Below, one piece after another: positions 55,972-63,168 of a stretch of DNA of 64,000 nucleotides. A program made the translations under genes and the position numbers. The first letter of the stretch is position 1. Each line of letters opens with the position of its first letter. The notes under the pieces are model-generated. The model saw only the letters and a list, made by a program, of their open reading frames with translations, ran no database searches and was not told the DNA's origin. Where the stretch lies: assembly GCA_028868375.1 (NCBI GenBank), contig JAGWUP010000005.1, forward strand, positions 1 through 64,000, written 5' to 3'. The stretch comes from Elusimicrobiota bacterium. Lineage in GTDB: Bacteria; Elusimicrobiota; Elusimicrobia; UBA1565; UBA9628.

Positions 55972-56022
55972 ATTGTCGCTTTCCCGATCCTTATTGTCAA
56001 TGACCGCGCGTTGCGCTAAAAT
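55972..56022. promoter_or_regulatory. divergent sigma70 promoters sharing a -35 region
   Basis: On the minus strand TTGACA (56000-55995), N17, GACAAT (55977-55972) drives precursor 2. On the plus strand TTGTCA (55994-55999), N17, TAAAAT (56017-56022) drives the nucleotidyltransferase-kinase part. The two -35 boxes overlap by five bases, so polymerase could probably use only one direction at a time. Confidence 0.65.
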
Positions 56023-56039
56023 CGACGCGGGCCGCTTCG

Positions 56040-56117
56040 ATGACGATCACCGCTGAAACCGTTTGCTCCGGACGCCTTGGGAAGTCCTCGCTTGGCCCCC
56101 TCTTCCTCGCCTCATGA
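56040..56117 (+). CDS. 25-codon leader ORF, possibly a PqqD-gene remnant
   Basis: The frame starts MTITAETV, close to the start of the PqqD-like gene of this cluster (TTITPDTV). It then diverges for 17 residues and ends with TGA overlapping the ATG of the nucleotidyltransferase (ATGA). It could be a translated leader or the stump of a second recognition-element gene. Confidence 0.35.
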   Translation: MTITAETVCSGRLGKSSLGPLFLAS

Positions 56118-57277
56118 CGACGGCGGTCGACGCGCGGAAGGCGCTGATCGATCTGCTGTCGATTCAAGCCCCGGCGCCGGTCGTCGCTCATCTGGATGGG
56201 CGAGAATGGGCCGGCTTACTGTGCTTGGCGCGACAACATCGCCTCACTCCTCTTCTCCATTGGCGGCTGACTCGAGAAAAACGCGCCGGCGCGATCCCCG
56301 AGGACATCCGAAAAAGCTTCGCCAAGGACTTTAAGGATTCCACTCTGCGCGCGCTCGCGGCCCGACGCGAACTCATACTGACAAGCAAAATCCTCGCTGG
56401 CGCGGCCATTCCCAGCGCCGCGCTCAAGGGCGCGTTCCTCGCCTTCCACGCGTATCCCCACCCGGCGCTGCGTCCGTCGCGCGACATCGATCTCCTCGTT
56501 CCCCGAGAAAAGGCCCTGCGCGCCTACGAAATCCTGCAGCGCGCGGGCTTTCGGCGAATCGAGGAGCACACGCTCGATCCGGAGTATTGTCTGGACTCCG
56601 CGCGCCATCTTCCACCGCTCATGCCGCCGTCAGGCGCCCTGAGAGTCGAGCTGCACGCGCGCCTGACCTTGCCGCGCGAATCGGCGACCGGTTGGGAAAA
56701 TGGGGTTTGGGAGCGCTTGATCGAGCGGCCCTCGGCGGGACAGACCCTGCGCTATCTTTCGCCGACCGATCTGTTGTTGCACTTGATCGTCCACGCGGCG
56801 TACGAACACCGCTTCGACAACGGCCCGCTGATCCTCTCGGACCTCGACTATTTGATACGCGGCGAAAAAATTGATTGGACCTTATTCTGGAATCTGGCAT
56901 GCGAGGGCGGCTGGACGAAAGGCTGCGAACTCCTGTTGAAGCTGACGGGGCGACTCCATGGAGCGTCCTTGCCGGGAATTCCGGACGCGTCCATCCCGGA
57001 ATTCGACGCGTTGGCGCTCATGCTGCGAGACACGAAGCTCAATTACGCGGCGCGACTGGCCGGCCGCTTGTCCGGCCGCTCGCCTCTGCAAAAATTGTCG
57101 CTTTTATTCCGTGGGGCCCTTCCTTCACAAAGCGTCGGCATGACCCCGCGCTACTGGGCCGCTCGCGCCAAACGAGTCGCCAGCCGCGTGCCGACACTGC
57201 TGTCCAGCGCGCGGCACCCCGCCGCGCGAGAAAACGCCGAGGCCTTGGCCCGGCTGGAGCGTTGGTTGTCCACATGA
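56114..57277 (+). CDS. nucleotidyltransferase family protein of RiPP cluster
   Basis: This 387-aa protein belongs to the uncharacterised NTP_transf_5-like group. The core is AALKGAFLAFHAYPHPALR then SRDIDLLVP (about residues 102-130), where RDID supplies the metal-binding acids. The remaining C-terminal half is helical. Proteins of this kind accompany HPr-kinase-like enzymes in paeninodin-type lasso clusters; their reaction is not settled. The stop overlaps the kinase start (ATGA). Confidence 0.75.
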   Translation: MTTAVDARKALIDLLSIQAPAPVVAHLDGREWAGLLCLARQHRLTPLLHWRLTREKRAGAIPEDIRKSFAKDFKDSTLRALAARRELILTSKILAGAAIPSAALKGAFLAFHAYPHPALRPSRDIDLLVPREKALRAYEILQRAGFRRIEEHTLDPEYCLDSARHLPPLMPPSGALRVELHARLTLPRESATGWENGVWERLIERPSAGQTLRYLSPTDLLLHLIVHAAYEHRFDNGPLILSDLDYLIRGEKIDWTLFWNLACEGGWTKGCELLLKLTGRLHGASLPGIPDASIPEFDALALMLRDTKLNYAARLAGRLSGRSPLQKLSLLFRGALPSQSVGMTPRYWAARAKRVASRVPTLLSSARHPAARENAEALARLERWLST

Positions 57278-58341
57278 CGCTCTACACCGCGTACGGACTG
57301 ACGATACGGAGCGAATTGGAACTGCCGGAGCTTGTCGTCGCGCCCGGCTGCGAACATGCCGATATCGAAATCCGCCTCGGCCGGGTTCCCTGCGGAGAAG
57401 AGGCGTCGGAACGTCCGCTCGCGCCTGGAGTTTGGGCGAACCGGGATTCCTTGCGTTTTCAAATCCCCGGAACCGCGACCTACCATGCTCGTGACGGCCG
57501 GACGATCACCATCGAGCCCGCCGCCGGCTCCGACGACGACAGCGTCCGACTTTTCCTTTTGGGCTCCGCTTTCGGCGCGCTCTTGTTCCAGCGCGGAGCC
57601 CTGATCCTGCACGGCAGCGCGATCCGCGTAGACGACGCGTGCCTGATTTGCCTCGGCCCCTCCGGAATCGGAAAGTTCACTTTGCTGGCGGGTTTCCTGC
57701 AACGCGGTCATCAAATCGTGTCCGACGACGTGATCGCCGTCGATGAGGGCGGCCGCGCGATCCCCGGTTTTCCCCGCGTCAAACTCTGGCAGGACGCCGC
57801 CGATCGCCTCGGGATACAAACCGGCCCGCTCAGACGCATTCGCCCCGAGCTTGAAAAGTTCAATTACCCGTTGGGCGAAAATTTCGCGGACCGGCCATGG
57901 TCCGTCCGGTGGGTCTACGTGTTGGGCAGTCACGAGGCAACCGACATCCGAATCGAGCCTCTCAGCGGCATGCGACGGCTGGCCCCCCTTCGCGACAACA
58001 CCTATCGCGCTGGCTTTCTAAAAGGCCTGAAGCTGGAAGCAGAACATCTACGCTCCTGCGCTAAGCTGGCGAATGCGGTCCATCTCGCTCGGGTGACCCG
58101 CCCTCGCTCCGGCTTCGACTTGAACGCCCTTATCGACCGCCTTCTGGCCGATGCGAGCCGTCATGCGACACCCTTCGGGGAGCGGGGTTGTTGGGATAGG
58201 CTAGGATCTTGCCGCCAGCCGGATTCCGCGGCCGATCAGGAACCGCACTTCATGAGGGAGAACCACCAGCCCGCGCCGAACTCCGGGGCGGATTCGGTGG
58301 CGGCATTGACGTCCAGCCGGATCAGGCGCGGGGATCGGTAG
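57274..58341 (+). CDS. HPr-kinase-like protein, putative lasso-peptide kinase
   Basis: This 355-aa protein resembles the HprK-type kinases that phosphorylate the C-terminal Ser of lasso peptides such as paeninodin. GALILHGSAIRV precedes the P-loop GPSGIGKFT (residues 128-136), and VSDDVIAVDEGG with a later PGFPRVKLW block are family features. The P-loop has Phe where Ser or Thr normally follows Lys. The last 35 codons read across precursor 3 on the other strand, so that tail is probably not a conserved domain. Confidence 0.75.
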   Translation: MTLYTAYGLTIRSELELPELVVAPGCEHADIEIRLGRVPCGEEASERPLAPGVWANRDSLRFQIPGTATYHARDGRTITIEPAAGSDDDSVRLFLLGSAFGALLFQRGALILHGSAIRVDDACLICLGPSGIGKFTLLAGFLQRGHQIVSDDVIAVDEGGRAIPGFPRVKLWQDAADRLGIQTGPLRRIRPELEKFNYPLGENFADRPWSVRWVYVLGSHEATDIRIEPLSGMRRLAPLRDNTYRAGFLKGLKLEAEHLRSCAKLANAVHLARVTRPRSGFDLNALIDRLLADASRHATPFGERGCWDRLGSCRQPDSAADQEPHFMRENHQPAPNSGADSVAALTSSRIRRGDR

Positions 58342-58391
58342 GCTTCGCGCGTTTCGTTCGTCTCCTGAGATTCCGAAGGACTCTCTTTCAT
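58236..58391 (-). CDS. RiPP precursor 3, non-canonical core
   Basis: This 51-aa precursor has leader motif AYRSPRLIRLDV, aligned without gaps to the other two, and Thr at the same -2 column (ATE). The predicted core SAPEFGAGWWFSLMKCGS has its only acid at position 4, so the usual 7-9 residue ring cannot form. It is rich in aromatics, has one Cys and ends in Ser. AAGGA 10 nt before ATG, or GATAAT 5 nt before it, supports expression. It lies antisense inside the 3' end of the kinase gene. Confidence 0.75.
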   Translation of the reverse strand: MKESPSESQETNETREAYRSPRLIRLDVNAATESAPEFGAGWWFSLMKCGS

Positions 58392-58501
58392 GCTAAATTA
58401 TCCTTGATGCGCGAGTTGAACGCCGTTTGCCGCCGCGACGATTCCGCCTCGGCAGTGATTTTTCTAACATTTTTCAGGCCTCTCGGCAATCAGCGGCCCA
58501 C

Positions 58502-58783
58502 GTGACGACGATCACCCCGGACACCGTCCTGGTCCGCGCGCCCGAGCTGGTCGCCGTCGACATGGACGGCGAAGTCGTGATGATGAGCGTCCAGCGCGGC
58601 GAATACTTCGGCCTGGGCGCCGTGGGCGGCCGCGTTTGGAGCTTGATCGAAAAACCCTCTTCCCTCCGGGAGATCGCGCAAGTCCTCTGCGCGGAATATG
58701 AAGTGGATGAATCCGCCTGTCTTGCCGACTTGCTGCCGTTCGCCGCGGACCTGATTCAAAACGGGATCGCGAAGGCGGCGTGA
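58502..58783 (+). CDS. lasB1: PqqD-like precursor recognition protein (lasso B1)
   Basis: This 93-aa RiPP recognition element should bind the YxxPxL leader and present the precursor to the peptidase. The order VRAPELVAVDMDGEVVMMSVQRGEYFGLGAVGGRVW is the typical PqqD/B1 strand-strand-helix layout. GTG 58502 is chosen from the domain start; an upstream in-frame ATG (58427) adds residues without family features. The stop overlaps lasB2 (GTGA). Confidence 0.82.
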   Translation: MTTITPDTVLVRAPELVAVDMDGEVVMMSVQRGEYFGLGAVGGRVWSLIEKPSSLREIAQVLCAEYEVDESACLADLLPFAADLIQNGIAKAA

Positions 58784-59253
58784 AGCTTCTCTCCAAGATC
58801 CGGACCTTCCTGCGCCTGCCTCTTTTCGAGCAGATGTGGCTGATTCCTTCCTTCATAACCTTGGGAATCTGCGTCCTGGCGTTGAAGACGATCCCCTTCC
58901 GTCGATTGGCCTCCTGCTTGGGCGTTCAAGGGGGATCGTCTCAGAAGATGCCTTCCGTCGGTCCACGCCATGAGCGGATCGCGCGCGGATTGAGCCGCGC
59001 CATCCGCCTCGCGGCCCGTTGGACGCCGTGGGAATCGAAGTGCCTGGCCCAGGCGTTGACGGGGCGCCTTTTGTTGGGTTTGCATGGAGTGCCGTGCGCC
59101 GTCTACTTCGGTCTTGCGCGCGGCGAACGGCGCGCCGATCTGGAAGCTCACGCCTGGGTCAACGCGGGAGACGTGCGGGTCACGGGCGGAGGCGGCTGGG
59201 ACCGGTTCAAGCCGGTCGAGTGCTTCGTCTCCGCCGCGCCGGCGCGCAGATGA
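58780..59253 (+). CDS. lasB2: transglutaminase-like leader peptidase (lasso B2)
   Basis: This 157-aa cysteine peptidase should cut the leader from the core at the Thr(-2) site. The catalytic triad is visible as Cys88 (WESKCLAQAL), His124 (EAHAWVNAG) and Asp131 (GDVRVTGG). The hydrophobic N-terminus (about 22-37) could touch the membrane. GTG start overlaps the lasB1 stop, and the stop overlaps lasD (ATGA). Confidence 0.85.
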   Translation: MKLLSKIRTFLRLPLFEQMWLIPSFITLGICVLALKTIPFRRLASCLGVQGGSSQKMPSVGPRHERIARGLSRAIRLAARWTPWESKCLAQALTGRLLLGLHGVPCAVYFGLARGERRADLEAHAWVNAGDVRVTGGGGWDRFKPVECFVSAAPARR

Positions 59254-61034
59254 CCGGCGGGAGATCCTTCTTCCGCCTGGCCCGTCAAGCGCCGCGGCGG
59301 GACATCGCGGCGCTTCTGGCCGTCGCGGCGCTTTGCGGGGCGACCGAGGGGCTGGGCGCGCTCCTTCTGGTCCCCTTGCTGTCGACCCTTCAGGGCGCAA
59401 CGGGAGGACGCCATCCCGTGATCCGGGCGCTGCTTGAACGCTTGCGGGGAGCTGGACTGCCGACCTCCTTGGGAGGCCTGTTGGCCGCATTCCTGGCGTT
59501 GATGGCCTTGCGCGGCGCTCTGCAATACGCCCGGGACGTCTTGAGCGCCCGGCTTCAGCACCGGCTGGTGGACGGTTTGCGCGAGCGTTGCTTGGAGGCC
59601 ATTCTCCGCGCGGAATGGCGCTGGATCATGGGAACCCGGAGGTCCGATCACGCCAACCACTTGCTGACCGACGTGTCCCGCGTCGGCGTCGGTTTCCGCG
59701 CCGCCCTGGGACTGATCGCGTCCGTGGCCGCGATGCCCGTCTACCTGGCCGTGGCGATGTCGTTGTCGCCGGCGATGACCGCCTTGGCCATCGTGAGCGG
59801 AGGCGTCGTCTTGACGGCGCTGTCCGGGGAACGCCGCAAGGCCCTGCGCTTAGGCAATGGCTTGACCGCCGCCAATCGCGCCATGCAGGCCGGCGTGGAG
59901 GAAGGGCTGGGGGGGTTGAAGCTAGCCAAGATATTGGGCAGCGAGGGACGCCACCTGGATTACTTCCGCCGCGCGGCCTCCCGTTTGCGGGCCGAACAGA
60001 TGCGCTTCGTCTCCAGCGCCTCGCTCTCCGGCGTCATATTCCAAATCGGCAGCGCGATCCTGCTGGCGGGATATCTGTATGCAGGCTTCGAGATTTGGAG
60101 AGTCCCCGTCCCGGAGCTGTTGACCCTGGTCTTGATCTTCAGCCGCGTGATCCCTCTGTTCGTCTCTGCACAGCAGCAGCATCATCAGTGGCTGCACGCC
60201 GCGCCGGCCTTCGAGGAAGCCGAACGCCTTCTGGAGGAGTGCCGCGCCGCGGCGGAGCCCGCGGCCCCGCCGCCGTCGCTGCCTTGGCCGGTCGCCGTCG
60301 ACATCCGGCTGGAGAACGTCGTCGCGCGCTACCCCGACCGGGAGCGGCCGGCCTTGGAGAGCGTGTCCTTGCGTCTTCCGGTCCGCTCCACGACCGCGAT
60401 CATGGGGGCGTCGGGCGCCGGCAAGAGCACGTTGGCCGACGTCCTGACGGGACTGCTGGCCCCGGACGCGGGCGAGCTTCTCATCGACGGCCTCCCCGCG
60501 TCCGGCTCCGCCCGCCTTCGTTGGCGCCGTTCCACGGCGTACGTGCCTCAGGAGGTTTTCCTGACCAACGACAGCGTGCGCAACAATCTGACGTGGGGCC
60601 TGCCCCATGCCCGGGAAGCAGATTTGCGGCGCGCGTTGGAGCGGGCGGCCGCGGACTTCGCGTTCCGCCTTCCGCAGGGCCTCGACACGATCATCGGAGA
60701 CGGCGGCGCGCGCTTGTCTGGGGGAGAGCGCCAGCGCTTGGCCCTGGCGCGCGCGCTGCTCAAGCGCCCCTCGTTGCTCATTCTCGACGAGGCCACGAGC
60801 GCCTTGGACCTGGAGAACGAGGACCGCGTCCGCCGCGCGGTCGAGGATTTGCACGGCGACGTCACCGTCGTCCTCATCGGCCACCGCCTGAGGACCTTGG
60901 AGCACGCCGACCAAGTCGTCGTCTTGGAGCAAGGACGCGTCGTCGCCCAAGGGACGTGGGAACAGGTTCGGGAGCGCGTCCATGCCGAGCCCCTGGGCTC
61001 CGGTCCTTGGCGACATCGACCCTATAGCCGTTAA
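59250..61034 (+). CDS. lasD: ABC exporter of the lasso-type cluster
   Basis: This 594-aa half-transporter has an N-terminal membrane domain (about six helices, residues 20-320) and an ATPase domain. The ATPase has Walker A GASGAGKST, signature LSGGERQRLALARALL, Walker B LLILDEATSALD and switch His in LIGHRL. It probably exports the mature peptides and gives self-protection. The gene overlaps lasB2. A weak hairpin GTGGGC/GCCCAC lies about 30 nt after the stop. Confidence 0.88.
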   Translation: MTGGRSFFRLARQAPRRDIAALLAVAALCGATEGLGALLLVPLLSTLQGATGGRHPVIRALLERLRGAGLPTSLGGLLAAFLALMALRGALQYARDVLSARLQHRLVDGLRERCLEAILRAEWRWIMGTRRSDHANHLLTDVSRVGVGFRAALGLIASVAAMPVYLAVAMSLSPAMTALAIVSGGVVLTALSGERRKALRLGNGLTAANRAMQAGVEEGLGGLKLAKILGSEGRHLDYFRRAASRLRAEQMRFVSSASLSGVIFQIGSAILLAGYLYAGFEIWRVPVPELLTLVLIFSRVIPLFVSAQQQHHQWLHAAPAFEEAERLLEECRAAAEPAAPPPSLPWPVAVDIRLENVVARYPDRERPALESVSLRLPVRSTTAIMGASGAGKSTLADVLTGLLAPDAGELLIDGLPASGSARLRWRRSTAYVPQEVFLTNDSVRNNLTWGLPHAREADLRRALERAAADFAFRLPQGLDTIIGDGGARLSGGERQRLALARALLKRPSLLILDEATSALDLENEDRVRRAVEDLHGDVTVVLIGHRLRTLEHADQVVVLEQGRVVAQGTWEQVRERVHAEPLGSGPWRHRPYSR

Positions 61035-61123
61035 AAACCGTAGAGGCTGTGCAGGCAGTAGGTGGGCTCGCCCACTGTTGCAGGCAGGCCGCGGGCGCAG
61101 CGCCTCTTGCGCGAAGGCTCGCG

Positions 61124-62194
61124 CTATGGCGCGGGTGGAAAGCATCGGCGCTGGAAATAAAGCGCCACATTGACCAGCCCGATGAGGGCCGGCACTTCGA
61201 CCAGCGGCCCGACGACGGCGGCGAAGGCTTGCCCGGAGTCGATGCCGAAGACGGCGACGGCCACGGCGATCGCCAGTTCGAAATTGTTGCTGGCGGCGGT
61301 GAAGGAGAGGGTCGCCGTCTTCGAGTAGTCCGCGCCGGCCTTGCGGCCCAGCCAAAAGCTGGCGAGGAACATGACGACGAAATAGACGAGCAGCGGCAGC
61401 GCGATGCGCAGCACGTCCAGGGGAATTCGCACGATCATCTTCCCCTTCAAGCTGAACATCACGACGATCGTAAAGAGCAAGGCGATCAGCGTAAGCGGGC
61501 TGATCTTGGGGATGAACCGCTCGTGATACCACTCCTTGCCCCTGGCCTTCACGAGCGCCAAGCGCGTCAGCGCGCCCGCGATAAACGGAATCCCCAGATA
61601 GAAGAAGACGCTGCGCGCGATCTGCCCCATGCCCACGTCCACGGCCGCGCCCGACAGCCCGAAAAAGGGAAGGAGCGCCGTCACGAACACCCAGGCGTAA
61701 ACGCTGTAGAACAGGACTTGAAAAACGCTGTTGAAGGCCACCAGGCCCGCGGCATATTCCGTGTCGCCGTCCGCCAGCTCGTTCCACACGATCACCATCG
61801 CGATGCAGCGCGCCAGCCCGATCAGGATGAGCCCGACCATGTATTCGGGATAGCGGCGCAGAAAGAGGACGGCCAAGGCGAACATCAGGATCGGCCCGAT
61901 GATCCAGTTGAGGAGCAGGGAGAGCCCGAGAACCTTTTTGTCGCTCAAGACGTCGCCCAACTCCTCGTAGCGGACCTTGGCCAGCGGCGGATACATCATC
62001 AAAATCAGGCCGATCGCGATCGGGATGTTCGTCGTCCCCAATTGAAAACGATCGATGAACGCGGGGACTGCGGGCGCGCGGCTGCCCAGCCCCACGCCCA
62101 GGACCATCGCCGCGAAAATCCAGCCCGTCAGATAGCGGTCGAGAAAGGGCAGGCTGCCCGCCACGGACTCCCGGCGACGCGACTTCAACCGCAT
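61124..62194 (-). CDS. acr3: arsenite efflux permease ACR3
   Basis: This 356-aa membrane protein has ten predicted helices and exports As(III). The conserved block [19 protein letters not shown] contains the essential Cys. [15 protein letters not shown] near the C-terminus is also an ACR3 signature. It overlaps the arsR stop by 10 nt, so the pair is co-transcribed and arsenite-inducible. Confidence 0.93.
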   Translation of the reverse strand: MRLKSRRRESVAGSLPFLDRYLTGWIFAAMVLGVGLGSRAPAVPAFIDRFQLGTTNIPIAIGLILMMYPPLAKVRYEELGDVLSDKKVLGLSLLLNWIIGPILMFALAVLFLRRYPEYMVGLILIGLARCIAMVIVWNELADGDTEYAAGLVAFNSVFQVLFYSVYAWVFVTALLPFFGLSGAAVDVGMGQIARSVFFYLGIPFIAGALTRLALVKARGKEWYHERFIPKISPLTLIALLFTIVVMFSLKGKMIVRIPLDVLRIALPLLVYFVVMFLASFWLGRKAGADYSKTATLSFTAASNNFELAIAVAVAVFGIDSGQAFAAVVGPLVEVPALIGLVNVALYFQRRCFPPAP

Positions 62195-62532
62195 CCCTTG
62201 GACCCGCGCCGCTTAAGCGCCCGGGCGTCCTTGCGCAGTATGTCCGCCTCCTTGAAGCAGCCCTTCAGGCAGCCGACGAGACCCTTGTGAAAGCCGCTTT
62301 TGGGCGCGGTCAAGGAGTAGTGCTTCCAGAGGCCTTCCCTGCGCACGCGGACCAGGCCCGCTCTCCTAAGATAGGCCAAATGCCGGGACACCTTCGGCTG
62401 CGCAAGCCCGAGGGCGCCTTGAATGTCGCAGACGCACAATTCCTTGCCCCCGGCCAAGAGGTTGAGCATGCGCAGCCTCGTCTCGTCGGCGAACGCGCGG
62501 AGCATTAGATTAACCGACCCTTTTATATTCAT
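62185..62532 (-). CDS. arsR: arsenic-responsive repressor ArsR
   Basis: This 115-aa winged-helix repressor carries the metal site ELCVCDIQ (two Cys) and the recognition helix [20 protein letters not shown]. Further Cys near the C-terminus (VGCLKGCF) may join metal binding. TATATT ends 7 nt before the ATG, and a perfect inverted repeat overlaps both, so the repressor would block its own promoter. Confidence 0.92.
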   Translation of the reverse strand: MNIKGSVNLMLRAFADETRLRMLNLLAGGKELCVCDIQGALGLAQPKVSRHLAYLRRAGLVRVRREGLWKHYSLTAPKSGFHKGLVGCLKGCFKEADILRKDARALKRRGSKGCG

Positions 62533-62545
62533 TTAGACGAATATA
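62524..62545. promoter_or_regulatory. ArsR operator overlapping the -10 box
   Basis: TATATTC and GAATATA are separated by 8 nt. The right arm contains the minus-strand -10 box and the left arm covers the first arsR codons. Binding here would block initiation on a leaderless transcript. Confidence 0.65.
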
Positions 62546-62630
62546 CTACCAGGTTTCCCGCCTGCCGTCCACTGCTCGCCGGGGGCGGCGCTCGCGCCGC
62601 CCTTGCGGAGAGCGCGCGGCTGTGCTATGA

Positions 62631-62650
62631 TTAGTTAGCCTCCTAATTAT
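62631..62650. promoter_or_regulatory. MarR-type operator
   Basis: TTAGTTAG-CCTC-CTAATTAT is an imperfect inverted repeat (6 of 8 bases pair) just before the marR ATG. The style TTAG...CTAA is common for MarR proteins. Confidence 0.5.
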
Positions 62651-62652
62651 CA

Positions 62653-63168
62653 ATGGCCCAGACCGCTTATCTGCTCAAGAACTTGACCCACCGGCGATTC
62701 ATGGCCGCGCTGGGGCCGGGCGTACGCGTCGACGCCCCCGCCCTGGAGGCCTACGCGGCGCTGTTGCGGACCGCGGGGGCGATTTTGGAGGAGGGCGACC
62801 GGCAGCTCGCGCGCCACGGCTTGTCGCAGGGGCGGCTCCGCCTGCTCATCCAGCTCAAATTAGAGGGAGAGAAGGCCCCCGCCGACATCGCGCAGGCCAT
62901 CGGGGTCTCGCGCGCCACCGTGACGGGCCTGCTCAACCGCCTGGAAGCCGACCGGATGATCCGCCGCAAGCCCTCTCCCAGCGACCGCAGGTCGCTGACG
63001 GTCCGCCTCTCCCCGGGCGCTCGTCGCCTGATCGCGGCGCTGCTGCCGCGCCGCGCCCGGAGAGTCTCGCGCCTGCTCTCGACGCTTTCGGATGCGGACA
63101 AGAAGCAGATGACCGCCCTCCTGGCCAAAATCGAGGCGGCCCTCGCCAAGCCGCGGAGGCGGCGATGA
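62653..63168 (+). CDS. MarR family transcriptional regulator
   Basis: This 171-aa winged-helix regulator has its recognition helix in IGVSRATVTGLLNRLEADRMI, followed by the wing RKPSPSDRRSLTVRLSPGAR. It heads an efflux operon (its stop overlaps the TolC-like gene as ATGA), so it probably represses export of a toxic compound. The inverted repeat ending 2 nt upstream is the likely operator. Confidence 0.87.
   Translation: MAQTAYLLKNLTHRRFMAALGPGVRVDAPALEAYAALLRTAGAILEEGDRQLARHGLSQGRLRLLIQLKLEGEKAPADIAQAIGVSRATVTGLLNRLEADRMIRRKPSPSDRRSLTVRLSPGARRLIAALLPRRARRVSRLLSTLSDADKKQMTALLAKIEAALAKPRRRR

Noticed and set aside
59922-61787. 621-aa minus-strand ORF across the ABC exporter and ACR3
   Set aside because: It runs antisense to the transporter and then in a wrong frame of acr3; composition is typical of shadow frames.
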